Shown piece by piece: positions 46,801 to 57,839 of a DNA stretch of 64,000 bases. Under the pieces are notes generated by a model that was given only the letters and a program-made list of their open reading frames with translations, had not been told where the DNA came from and ran no database searches. This DNA is from Chrysemys picta bellii (Eukaryota > Chordata > Testudines > Emydidae), in the NCBI RefSeq assembly GCF_011386835.1, contig NC_088795.1:15357441-15421440 (forward strand), read 5' to 3'. Numbering within the stretch: position 1 is the stretch's first letter; each line of letters starts with the position of its first letter. Both the position numbers and the translations under genes were made by a program.

Positions 46801-49800
46801 TTGGCTAACAGAGACAAAAAGATGATTTTGTTCATCACTTCCTGTTGCAGGCCTACCTCTGGAAAGCCTTCTAACCAACCAGAGATGCAGATGCCGCAAG
46901 CAAACCTCAGATGTCATCAGTGCTTGGAAGATTAGTTTTATTGAGGTGATTCCTCGGGGGATTCAGTGTAGAAGGAAGGAGATTATGTAAGTGGGAACGC
47001 CAATGACCCTCAATTTATGCAATTTCTTTTGGCATTCATTCACTGAGTAGTTTGTGTGATCAGTTTTCTATCCAGGGGTTGTTTATACATGTCCTGCCTC
47101 AGCTCTTGAGATCCTGCCAGACCTCTTGTAGATTAATTGTAACAGATTCCACTGAATCAGAGACCTCCATGCAAAAAGAGGCAAGAATTGCCCCTAGCCA
47201 GGATGTGAAATGCCTCTATTCACTTTAATGGGGTGTGACCTCTGAATCCTCACTGGCCTCCTCTAAACTAAGGAAAGGTGCATTTTAAAACGTGTTGGGT
47301 TTTGTTTCTGTGACAGCTGCCATCTTGGCCAACATACCAGATACTGAACTGGGAAGCTCCAGAACTAAACACATGAGTCTGTACAGCATGAGTTAAAATG
47401 CCAGATTATGTAGCTAGGGGCCATAATGAACTCGCACTGAGCACGGGGTTACATCTACACACACAAATTGCACTGGTTTCACTAAGATAGTGATTGATTC
47501 AACTGATTTAGCTGAATCCTGTGCAAGTCCATGTGTACATTTACAAGACACACTTATAAGCGATTTAAAACTGGTTATATCAGTATGACTTACCTGTCAA
47601 TTGACTGAGGTAAGTTAAACTGACAAGAGCCATGTTTACATCAAGTTCACACCTTATCCACAGAGGGGTTTGCATCAGTTTAAAGTCACCTTTGAAATGC
47701 AAAACCCCCAGCACCTATCCACCCCCAAAAGGCAAGCCCACCGCAACCCCAACCCCAAACCACAAGGCAACTCCACAACCACTCCCCCTCCCCCCCACCT
47801 ATACTCACTCTTGTGACTCAAATCCTCTCTCACACACATGCGCCGTGCACTTGCGCGTTGGTGGGCAAACAGCTGTTGTATTTCAGCAGGTTTGATCTGT
47901 TATCTCAAAGTGCGGAAGTGGGGACACTGCAGCATTTTTAGCTGGCCACAGAAACTTTTCTCATTCGATAGCCCAGTGCATTGTGGTGATGATGCAGATC
48001 TTTAGACCCATATTAAAAAAAACAAACAAAAAACCCAGCAGATTAATTTATTTTTCTGGCAACTGTCAAATCCATTTAAAAAACAGCCAGGCGGGTCAAA
48101 TAACCAACCTCCGCCCTGTGCTCAGGGGACCTAGGGCCCAGCTCCGTAGCTCAGGGGGTGAGGTAACCCTAAATCGCATATTTAGTTAAACTGGGACAGT
48201 GTGGGCCTGGTACACCCTTGAAAATTGTAACAGATATAGCGATTTCAGTTAAGGGGTGTGATTTTGTTTTTTTTAAACTGAAATAGTTTTACCAGTACAA
48301 GCCCTAGTATGCGTCAGCCATACCAGTATAAAGGTGCCTCAGACCAGTATGGGCTATTCCCCTTCCTTGTACAGGAATAGCTATACCAGTATTAAGCACC
48401 TCTACACCAGTATAACCCACCTGGGCAGGTTGTACTTTAACTCTGACTACACAAGTAAAGCTGCACAATTTCGTAGACAAGGCCTCAGTGTGTAAGGGCA
48501 GGCTTTAGCTACCAAGCTTCAATGAAGTGCTATTTCAAAACATTTTAGCAGTGAGAGCAGACCCTTAAGAAGAGAGGAGAGCCCAGAGTTGAAGATAACC
48601 AGCTAACTTTTTTTTTTTTTTAATTAAGAGCACTTAATTAAAACGTGTTAGCTGCCACACAAGGAACCCACAGATGCTTTTTCCTAGTCTAGAAAAGGTC
48701 TGTGTCTCAGGGCTTGCCTACACAAGAAATGTTTCCAGTTAGATCAGAGTAGTTAAACCTCTATAGCCATACTGGTATAACGCCCTGCACAGACACTTTT
48801 AATCCAGAATAAGAGTAGCTTTCTCCAATTTAGTTTGAACTCCTTCCAAAGTGACATAAAGTAAACCAAAAAAAGCCGCTCCTATTCCAATTAGAATGTC
48901 CATGCGGGGAGTTATACCAGTAAAACGTTTAATGTTTTAAATTCACATTTTAGCTTAGAGTGGTATACATGTCCAGTGTAGACAAGCCCTGGCGCAAACC
49001 TCTCTGTGGACACTCTGTTCACTTGATGTAAACATGGCTCTTGTCAGTTTAATTTAGGCCGTATCTGCACTCAGGAATAGCCCTGTCTGAGCATGCAGGA
49101 TACCTGCACCTGTGCTCACCCCTTAATGTTTGTGGCCCCATTGGAACTCAACTTAATTAGTTGCCAGTTAATTCAAGTTAGCTCGCACCTTTGTAAATGC
49201 TAATTTAGACACTGTCACCCCCACACCACCTGGGTGTGGTGTTCTGTCCTATTTAGTGGTCCGAGACCACTTAAATGGAGAGATAAAATGAGTCTGTTCT
49301 ATGCCTCAGCTACCAGCCAGTAACTTTTAGCTCATGCTGTAGAGGCTCATGCACTAAGCTCCAGAGGTCCCCGGTTCGATCCTGACCACTGACAACAGCG
49401 GGGTCTGTCAGCATTACAACTGCACAGATTTTTGAGGCTTACTGTAGGGCTCTGCCTGGGGTACATCACAACTGTGTGTGTCCTGGAACAAACATTTGCA
49501 AAGAGTATCTAAACTGGCATTTACAGAGGAGTTGGCTCAATTGGTTCATTGCCAATTGTTACTTGAGTTACAACACAGCCATAAACTCCTCTCTATACCT
49601 ACCCTAAGTGTAAACTTAGAGACTAACAAATTTATTAGAGCATAAGCTTTCGTGGACTACAGCCCACTTCTTCGGATGCGAAGTGGGCTGTAGTCCACGA
49701 AAGCTTATGCTCTAATAAATTTGTTAGTCTCTAAGGTGCCACAAGTACTCCTGTTCTTTTTGTGGATACAGACTAACACGGCTGCTACTCTGAAATCTAC

Positions 49801-52044
49801 ATCTGCAAGTGTAGCCATGCCCTTAGGCTATATCTTCACTGCAGAGTGAGCTGGGATGTAAGCAACCACAGTGCAAAGTCACACCAAAATGTACTATGTC
49901 CTCACCATGGGTTTTGTGCTACAGTAAGAACAACGTTGTTTGAGCTGCTCTAGGAATCTTTCCCAATGAATTGTGGGAGAACTTGTCTGTCCTTCTGAGC
50001 ACCCAGGGATAATTGAGAGAAGGCATTTAGGACTATCAACACTTGAGTGGTTTAGCCTGCACCTTGGCTGCAAAGTGGGTGTGTTACCGGCCTGAGTGAA
50101 AGCAACACCTGAGATTTAACCCACACCCCCAGCCGTGCCAGCTAGCCTGGGTTTAGAGCACCACTATCAAACCAGGGTCAGAGCTTTGTGTGTGGACAGC
50201 AGGAGGGTTGGGGCAGCACCCATGTCAGAACCCAAGTTAGCTCTGAGTGAAGACATGCCCTTGGGGTCAGCACCGGTGCACTATACTGAATGCTGAAATT
50301 GCCAGTTCCACACAGCCAAACCCAGCTCCCACTTGAACACTGCAGAATTACTCTTCTGCAATGGCGGATTAGCCACTGGGCCAATGGGACCCGTGCTCAG
50401 GGGCCCCAGCCAATTGGGTGGTCCTGGAAAAATGCGTGCCCCCGCACCCTGACCTGCTTCGCTGGCGTTCCTGTGCTGGGGAGTGGGGGAAGCCCCCATG
50501 CTCTGACCCCGCTCCCCAGCAGGAGTGCCAGGCGGAGTGGAGGATGAGGTGGCTGCAGGCTAAAAGGGTGGGGAGGGGCCCCCACTTGATCTGGCCACGG
50601 CCCCACAGAACTGTAATCTGCCTCGGCTCTTCTCGCTAGGTGACCTCCTGGAAGATTTCCCAAGGGTTGATATTATGAGAAGCTAAAATGACCCCATTAT
50701 ATTTCACAGACTTACCCTGAAGAGTAAACAGAGAGCCTGCGTGCATCCCAATGCACCGTGGATCCAGATATTGCTTCATAAGCTGACGCAGAGGTACTGT
50801 ATATGTGTTAGCTAATCGCCACCTGTGGGTGGGCACCTCAGGGGTGAAAGTAACTTAAAGGACTTACCGGTACGCCGGAGTCCTGAGCGGGGCATGGCCT
50901 CAACCGGAAGAGGCGGGGCCTTTCAAGATTTAAAGGCCCTGGGGCTCTGGCTGTGGCTGGGAGCCCCAGGGCCTTTAAATCATCCTGGAGCTACCAGCTG
51001 CAGAGGCGGCTGGGAGCCCCGGGACTCAGGGGCGAATTAAAGGGCCCAGGGCTCCAGCCACCGTGGTGCTCCAGGCCTTTTAAATCACCGCGAGAGCCCT
51101 GCCGCCGCTATACTGGGGCGGCAGGGCTCCGGAGGCGATTTAAAGGGCCTGGTGCTCCTGCCACTGCGGGGAGCCTTGGGCCCTATAAATCGCTTCTGGA
51201 GCTCTGGCAGCGCTTTAAAGGGCCTGGGGCTCCCCGCAGGGGCTGGAGCCCTGGGCCCTTTAAATCACTGCCGGAGAAGTTGGTCCAGTCCGGCACGGTG
51301 TACCAGCTCTTGCCGGTACCCCGTACCGTACCGTACCAGCTTACTTTCACCTCTGGGGCACCTTGAGAAAGAGATGCAAGTATACACAGCAAAATAGTTT
51401 TTTTTCTGGCTCACCAGTTCAAACTGAAAAACAGCCAGGGGTCTAAAGAAGAGAAAGAGGAGTCTAATCATACGCAAGTCTTTTTTGCTGCCACTCAACA
51501 GTCAGAAGAATCTAGCAATGTGTTATATTCTGCAACTTCAAATTCCTTCCCCCTACAGAGACCAGCCCCTAATGCTATTGTGAACCATTAAACAGCTGCT
51601 ACATTCTACACTTGAGGGAGCAGTATTTCAGTGAGGGATTTACTGTGTGTAAAGCACTTTGCGGGGGGGATGAGAAATATCATTATGTAAATACTAGGCA
51701 TCGACCAACAGAAAAGATTCATTTCAGAAAAGCTTGGAAATGATGGTGCAAGACGTTTCTTTCCCTAACGTCTATGCATCAGAAACAGTCACCTGGATAA
51801 TTAATTTAAATTAGACCATCTCATAACTAGCGTTCAAACATCACAAGCACCACAGTGATAGGAACAGAGCATGAACAGCCCTCAGTTCACACACACTATA
51901 AATTGCCATTTGTAGTTTGCAGTAATTGACTTCTGGTTTGGATCATTTTAAGTAACTAAAAATATTTGCTACCTTCTTTAAAAAAACAACTTTTTTCTCT
52001 CTCGATACAGTAACAGCGTCAGTGCAGTGCAATTCTTTGACTGA
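43742..52044 (+). CDS. CXCL13-like: CXC chemokine, CXCL13-like (gene 2)
   Basis: A secreted chemokine of 105 aa with exons 43742-43805, 46851-46986, 50710-50793 and 52011-52044. Phases and GT-AG borders are identical to gene 1. The signal peptide is MKNLAVVLAIALIVTDLTTL-TG. The mature part starts LPLESLLTNQ and has the C-R-C motif in a very basic context (RCRCRKQTSD). IEVIPRGIQC then carries the third Cys, and ACVHPNAPWIQ carries the fourth Cys and helix start. No ELR. About 34 of 60 core residues match gene 1, so the two are paralogues that have diverged. PRG before the third Cys makes it slightly more like mammalian CXCL13 than gene 1 is. Introns (3.0, 3.7 and 1.2 kb) are larger than in gene 1, partly through transposon insertions. 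Function in B-cell attraction via CXCR5 is inferred from the family. Confidence 0.92.
45684..45952. mobile_element. Degraded Harbinger-like MITE in gene 2 intron 1
   Basis: The left end GGTCTGGTCTATACTTAAAA and right end AGTGTAGACATGCCTTTA are degenerate inverted repeats. Inside, ATTTAGATCAACCTAGCTAC and GGGGTGTGAAAAGCTCACAC match an abundant reptile MITE family. Borders are approximate. Confidence 0.6.
46851..46986 (+). CDS. CXCL13-like: Gene 2 exon 2 (CXC motif exon)
   Basis: Acceptor CCTGTTGCAG and donor ATTAT|gtaagt. Encodes the mature N-terminus, RCRCRKQTSD, IEVIPRGIQC and RRKEI. It is one codon longer than its gene 1 counterpart. Confidence 0.92.
47611..47673 (+). repeat. Left arm of a widely spaced inverted repeat
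   Basis: This 63-base segment reappears inverted at 48994-49056. Its first 36 bases differ at only one position (core CTGACAAGAGCCATGTTTAC). Confidence 0.85.
48708..48991. mobile_element. MITE with CAGGGCTTG ends in gene 2 intron 2
   Basis: Ends CAGGGCTTGCCTACAC (48708-48723) and, reversed, CAGGGCTTGTCTACAC (48976-48991) match at 15 of 16 bases. No target duplication could be fixed. It directly abuts the right arm of the inverted repeat at 48994-49056. Confidence 0.7.
48994..49056 (-). repeat. Right arm of a widely spaced inverted repeat
   Basis: Inverted copy of 47611-47673; see that entry. The two arms lie 1.3 kb apart with the 48708-48991 MITE between them. Confidence 0.85.
49315..49460 (+). 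repeat. tRNA-like SINE fragment in gene 2 intron 2
   Basis: TTAGCTCATGCTGTAGAGGC resembles an A box and CCCCGGTTCGATCCTG is a good B box. The spacing suits a pol III promoter, and no acceptor-stem pairing supports a real tRNA. Confidence 0.6.
49612..49796. mobile_element. Penelope-like palindromic terminal repeat in gene 2 intron 2
   Basis: Arms 49615-49670 and 49680-49735 are 56-base exact inverted copies with a 9-base loop. The 3' part GGATACAGACTAACACGGCT is the shared Penelope end. No clear target duplication was seen. Confidence 0.85.
50340..50650. mobile_element. GC-rich MITE-like block in gene 2 intron 2
   Basis: GGCGGATTAGCCACTGGGCC and CAGGGGCCCCAGCCAATTGG are phrases of a GC-rich reptile DNA-transposon family. 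It ends about 60 bases before exon 3. Open frames inside are composition effects. Confidence 0.4.
50710..50793 (+). CDS. CXCL13-like: Gene 2 exon 3 (fourth Cys and helix)
   Basis: Acceptor ATTTCACAG and donor CAGAG|gtactg. Encodes LTLKSKQRACVHPNAPWIQI and the helix. The length (84) equals gene 1 exon 3. Confidence 0.92.
50839..51355. mobile_element. hAT MITE with exact 8-base duplication in gene 2 intron 3
   Basis: Ends CAGGGGTGAAAGTAA and TTACTTTCACCTCTG, flanked by GGGCACCT on both sides (50831-50838 and 51356-51363). The interior has at least five copies, in both orientations, of a motif close to GGGCCCTTTAAATC, joined by GC-rich spacers. It starts only 45 bases after the exon 3 donor. 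Confidence 0.92.
52011..52044 (+). CDS. CXCL13-like: Gene 2 exon 4 (C-terminal tail and stop)
   Basis: Acceptor CTCGATACAG. In phase it adds S-NSVSAVQFFD and a TGA stop at 52042-52044. The length (34) equals gene 1 exon 4. The +1 frame stays open to 52210; see findings. The polyadenylation site is unclear, as no AATAAA lies within 1 kb (ATTAAA at 52820-52825). Confidence 0.85.
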
Positions 52045-52688
52045 TTTTTCCCAGCAAAGGAAACCGACGAGATGCAGGCTTACTAATGGACTGAAATTCC
52101 TTTCCTGGAAAGCAACGATTCACCGATTTCCCAACTACTATTATTACTTTGTTATACTATTTTTTACTCTACTAAGCATGTTTAAGGGCTGCAGTTTGAA
52201 AAATCTATAGTTACTTGTGGTTGCCCTCATCAACCTCAGGGGAAAGAGTATGGATTTGTGCCTATTTTGATTGGAACAGTAAGCATGAACTCTGCCTTGT
52301 GAATGCTTAATATTTCTACTGAGACAAATACTGTGAAGAGCTTAGCTCCAAATATGTTGTGGAGAGGATTCAAGTGGACCCTCCCTATTCCTGCAGAAGT
52401 TAACTATGAAATAATTAGTAAGTGTACCACTGTACCCTATATCACAGGGTAAAACTCATCTTCTTCAGCTGTCAGTAAAAGTGCATCGCTTCCCTCCTGC
52501 TAGCTCTCACCCTGGTACTTGGCACCTCCTTTCAAGCGCTCTATAACTCTGTCCCCCCGACCGCCTCTAATTATAGACCCTCAACTCCACCAGTGCTTCC
52601 ACCCATTTGTCAATGTCTTGAACAACTGCCTCCGTGTCATCTTCCACATGGCCCCCTAAGCATGGTATGACCTCTGAGAGTCCATCTG

Positions 52689-53786
52689 CAAGGCTGTAAG
52701 GATAAGGCCTTTGTAGCCATATTGCAAGGCCCAAGGCCTTCATCTGCAGTCAGGTTAAAAGAACAGCAGCCGTTAGCGGAGAAGCAGGAAGTCACATCCT
52801 TACAGTCCATCTAAATTACATTAAAACAATGTAATATCGGCTGTTAAGAAGGAGACCCCGTCCTAATGGCCCCCACTATCACCAGATAAAGAAACCGATC
52901 TTAAGATGGTTAAAGAAAACTTAGTTCGACAGCCTTATCAATAGCGGTGGTTGTGAAATCCTCATTTCTTTATTGTTTTGTCATTATGGTCCCCGTTTCC
53001 CTATTGTCTGTCTGTCTGATCTCTGTCCGGTTCTTTAATTGTTTGTCTGTTACATCATTAATTTTGCTAGGTGTAAATTAATTAAGGTGGTGGGGTAGGA
53101 TTGGTTAGAGAATTTCGGTAGGATTGGGTAGTTAAATTTTAGTTAAATAATTGGCTAAGGTCTAGCTCAGCAGGGCTCAAGTTTCACTATATAAACTGGC
53201 TCCAAAAGAAAGTTCTTTGGGAACAAACTCCAGGACACAGCGCCAAGAACAGAGCTGCCAAACTTCAACACTCTGCCAATGACACCGTGCAGAAACTGGA
53301 ATTCCCCCAGATGGACCTGATCCTGACTGGCCATCAAGTTCATCTGCCTGATTGGGAGTGATGAGCACTGTACGTGTAGTGTGGGCAGTCTGGTTTTGGT
53401 GCTTGTTCATAAATAGAGGATAAGGATATTACCATATAAGGCTTTTTCACTGGTAAAAGGTCCTGCAAACCCGCAGAAAATTACACCCTGAGCCCAAGGA
53501 ATTGGGTGAGGGTGGGTACTTAAAATGACAGGGTTATGCCTGAGCCCTAGGAACGGGGTAAGGGTGGGTACCCTAGAGTGTGTGAGTAACAGAGAATTTT
53601 GTGCAGGTAACGGGCCCTAGCCTCTCTGCTTTTCAGTCCACAAAATGAAAAGGACAGGGGCTATGCCTTCTTGTAGGTCTAGAAAGAGCCTAATGTATTG
53701 AAGCCACTACCACAAACAATGGAGTATTGAGAGTCTTATTAAAGCTGTCACCCTGACCCACTTGCGTGTTAGTAAATTTCCACAAC
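52689..53786 (+). mobile_element. Probable solo LTR downstream of gene 2
   Basis: Opens TGTAAGGATAAGGCC and ends TTTCCACAACA. It has a TATATAAACTGG box at about 53189, an ATTAAA signal at about 53739, and a tandem of two about 50-base units near 53490-53580 (AAGGAATTGGGTGAGGGTGG, AGGAACGGGGTAAGGGTGGG). No target duplication was identified. Confidence 0.5.
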
Positions 53787-54504
53787 AGAGCCCATTTTTC
53801 CAGACAACATAATTTGACTGTGTAAAACTTCTTCGTGTAGCAAACCCCTCTTCCACATCCCTCATGTATGTTTCTGGTCTTTTCTGGCTTACATGTAAAT
53901 TAGTTACCTAAGTACAGGACACAGCAGGGTAGAAGAGAAACCTAGGAGGCACCTCCTCTGATTGATCGTTGATCCTTGTCTGTGGACCAGGAACTTTAGT
54001 TTCACCTGTGGGTTTAGTGGGGCAGGACTACTACCCTAGGCCAAGGATTCTCCCACTTTTCATTTTGTGGACCACCTCATGTGGACCAATGGCCCCTTTT
54101 CCCCCACAAGTTGGTTCTGAGAAGGTCCTTTGGTGCCCAGCCAAGGAGGACTCCATGAATCACGTCTGTGAGGCCCTGTTCTTAAGGAATAAATATCTGG
54201 TCGAGTGTTACTCCCTCGCTTGCTCATACATGCCAGATGGCAGCAAGAGGCTTTATTAAAAGGTAACATGCTTCATGGAGTAACTCTCTGCTTTGCCCCA
54301 TTGCAAGTTTGATCTCTCATTATTAGTTCTCTGATTTACAGCAGGTTCCAACCTAGATCCCCATTGTGCTAAGTGTGGTACAAAACACATAGTGAGACAC
54401 AGTCCCTGTGTGCCCCAAACAGTTTACCAGACAGAGGCACAGAGAGGGGAAGTCACACTGCTGGTCAGTGGCAGCATAGAGAACAGAACCAGGTGTCCTG
54501 ACTC

Positions 54505-54672
54505 TAGGGTGACCAGACAGCAAGTGTGAAAAATCGGGACAGGGAGTGGGGGGTAATAGGAACCTATATGTGAAAAATCGGGACAGGGAGTGGGGGGTAA
54601 TAGGAACCTATATAAGAAAAAGACCCAAAAATCGGGACTGTCCCTATAAAATCGGGACATCTGGTCACCCTA
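54505..54672. mobile_element. hAT-type MITE, copy 3, with internal duplication
   Basis: Ends TAGGGTGACCAGA and TCTGGTCACCCTA, flanked by the exact duplication CCTGACTC (54497-54504 and 54673-54680). A 44-base unit is tandemly repeated inside (54525-54568 and 54569-54612). This accounts for the 168-base length against 123 bases in copy 1. Confidence 0.92.
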
Positions 54673-54679
54673 CCTGACT

Positions 54680-55860
54680 CCCAGTCCCCGCAGCCAATCC
54701 ACGTTCTCGCTCCTGTGAATATTTATGTTCCATTCACTGCTATGCTATCTGAGCCACCTATCTGGGTAAGCAGAAACATATTTAAGACTCTGATCTGGAT
54801 CAGTGCATTTCGCCTCACAAAATTCATTTGTGGTGTACAGACTGCTATGCGATTCCAGCTCTGCTGTTACCAGATACAAAACTAGACTGGCTTCTCTTTT
54901 CTCGGGGTTGCCATTTCTGTTCTGACTGCACTTTAATTGTCCTGTACATCATGCAATAAAATCATTTATGCAGTTGGTGGTTTCAGATTTGAGAATTGGT
55001 TCCACTCGGATTTCAAATGAAAACTTTGTTTTCTTCAAACATGCCGGTGAAGTTTCATTAGGTAAAATTGTCTAAGGCAGCCACCTCATTCCAATGCAAT
55101 TATTACTCCATAAGATATAGTTCTACATAAAAGCTCCCTATTTTATGAAAACAGCTGGGTACATGTTCCTGCAAACTGCATATTCCTTCCTTCCTCCCTC
55201 CCATTCAGAGAAAGTTTGTATTAAATCCTTTAGCCATTACCCTGCACAGCTGTATGCAGTAAATAAACCTAGTCCTACAGTTTTCTGAGGCCTAATCAAG
55301 CAGCTCTACATTTAATTAAGTCCTCTTTTCAAATGTTTTTTCCATTCATAGCTCAAAAGTGACCTACCACAAAAACTTTAATGTATGTTTTAAACACTCA
55401 GTCTTCACGGAGAACAACCATTAGGCTTCTATGTTAATTATTTCTCTTTTCTCCCCTTAAAAAGAGGACAACACCACAGGTTATTCTGTGGTTTTAAAGG
55501 AAATAGGTACAGAACTTGGCCAAGATTTAAAAAAATATATTTTGGGTATGTAACCTGAGACTCTTTAAAGGGGTCTGATTTTCAACAAGTGCTGCGCTCT
55601 GTGAAGAAAATCAGACCCTTTTAATATGTCTCAACTTGAGCACCTAAAATCACCCATCACTTTTGAAAACCTTGACCAAGAGCTGGACTTGCCGCTATCC
55701 CAAGCCTTTGGCTGTTCAAGCTGTTGTCCCTTGTAGCTGGTATCTTAGACTTTCCCATCCTTTGGTCTAAGGTGGCAGGAAATGCCACAGTCTTCACTTT
55801 CTAGTTACTCCCCTCTGATCCCTGCTTTTTATAAGAGCTCACCCAGTAGCCCTGCTGCCA
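54680..55860. other. Non-coding stretch, no gene seen
   Basis: The part at 55560-55680 (GGTCTGATTTTCAACAAGTG, then GAAAATCAGACCC) looks like an old reptile repeat with short inverted motifs. No coding segment. Confidence 0.45.
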
Positions 55861-55861
55861 G

Positions 55862-57838
55862 GAAAGTACAATTAGGCAGGCCAAAAAAAAAAAAAAAACA
55901 ACCTTGAAGAGCAACTAACAAAAGACTCAAAAACCAACAGCCCCCCCCCCCCCCCCCCAAAAAAAATTAAGTACATCAGAAGTAGGAAGTCTGAAAAACA
56001 ACCAGTGGGACAACTGAGGTGCTAAAGGAGCACTCAAGGAAGACAAGGCTATTGTGATGAATTCTTTTCATTGGTCTTCACTGCAAGGGACATTCACACC
56101 TGAGCCATTCTTTTTAGGTGACAAATCTAAGGAACTGTCCCGGATTGAGGTGTTTCTAGAGGTGGTTTTGGAACAGATTGATAAATTAAACAGTAATAAG
56201 TCACCAGAAACAGATGGTATTCACCCAAGAGTTCCGAAGGAACTCAAATGTGAAATTGCAGAACTACTAACTGTGGTATGTAACCTATCACTTAAATCGG
56301 CCTCTATCAGATGACTGGAGGATAGCTAATGTGACTCCAGTTTTTAACAAGTGTTCCAGAGGTGATCCTCGCAAATACAGGCCGGTAAGCATAACTTCAG
56401 TAGCAGGCAAATTGGTTGAAACTATAGTAAAGAACAGAATTATCAAACACATAGATGAACACGGTATGTTAGGGAAGAGTCAACACAGCTTTTGTAAAGG
56501 GAAATCATGCCTCACCAATCTATTATAATTCTCTGAAGGGAGGTCAAAAAGCATTTGGAGAAGGATGATCTGGGGATCTAGTGTACTTGGACTTTCAGAA
56601 AGCCTTTGACAAGGGCCTTCACCAATGCTCTTAAGTAAACTAAGAAGTCATGGGATAAGAGGGAAGGTCCTCTCATGGATCAGTAACTGGTTAAATGACA
56701 GGAAACAAAAGGTAGGAATAAATGGTCAGTTTTCAGAATGGAGAGACAAACCAGAGCATCCTCAAGGATCTGTAGTGGGACCAGTGCTGTTCAATCTATT
56801 CATGAATGATCTGGAAAAAGGGGTAAACAGTGAGCTGGCAAAGTTTGCAGATGAAACAAAATTACTGTCAGCTTTGGTCTTAACTAAGTTACAAGGCTCA
56901 CGAAACTGGCTGACTGGGAAACAAAATGGCAGATGAAAATCAATGTTGATAAATGCGAAGTGATGCATATTGGAAAACATAATCCCAACTACACACAGAA
57001 AAGGATGGGGTCTAAATTAGCTGTTATCACCCAAACATCTTGGAGTCATCATGGATAGTTCTCTGAAAATATCTGCTCAGTGTACAGCAGCAGTCAAAAA
57101 CTCTAACAATGTTAGGAACCATTAGGAAAGGGGAAAATAATAAGACAGTAAATAGCAGAATGGCACCATACAATAATCCATGGTACACCCACACCTTGAA
57201 TACTGCATGCAGTTCTGGTCGCCCCATCTGAAAAAAGATATATTAGAAATAGAAAAGGAACAGAGAAGGGCAACCAAAATGATAAACATATGGAACAACT
57301 TCTGCATGAGGAAAGATTAAACAGACTGGGACTGTTTAGCTTGGAAAAGAGTTGATGGGTGGGTGGGGGGAGAGATATGATAGAGATCTATAAAATCATG
57401 AATGATGTGGAGAAAGTGAAAAAGGAAGTGTTATTTACCCTTTCACAGAACACAAGAACCAGGGATCACCCAATGAAATTAGTAGGCAGCAGGTTTAAAA
57501 CAAACATAAGGAAGTACGTCACACAATACACAGTGAACCTGTGGAACTCATTGACAGGGGATGTTGTGAAGGCCTGAAGTATAGCTGGGTTCAAAGTTCA
57601 TGGAGGATAGGCCCATCAATGGCCAAGATGATCAGGGCCACAACTCCATGCTCTGGGTGTCCCAATGCCTCTGACTGCCAGATGCCAGGACTGGACAACA
57701 GGGGATGTATCACTTGATAATGGCCCTGTTCTGTTTATTCCCTTTGAAGTATCTGGCATCGGCCACTGTCAGAAGACAGGGAACTGGTCTAGTTGGACCA
57801 TTGGTCTGACACAATAGGGCCATTCTTATGTTCTCATG
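55862..57838 (+). mobile_element. CR1 LINE, degraded
   Basis: Frame-broken CR1 ORF2 and 3' UTR. Segments 56054-56314, 56331-56528 (FCKGKSCLTNLL), 56625-56936 and 57359-57577 (WNSLTGDVVKA) follow the same order as the intact copy at 27478-30344. The catalytic box reads FADE instead of FADD (about 56853), and frameshifts and stops separate the parts. A long A-run and C-run at about 55883-55970 sit in the degraded 5' part. The 3' end is CATTCTTATGTTCTC. Confidence 0.9.
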
Positions 57839-57839
57839 T

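Noticed and set aside
49315..49400. A tRNA gene
   Set aside because: A and B boxes are visible but no acceptor or anticodon stem pairs properly; it fits a tRNA-derived SINE.
50953..51397. Frame of 137 codons with repeated GPFKS-type words
   Set aside because: The repeats are translation of the GGGCCCTTTAAATC-like modules of a MITE with a clear target duplication.
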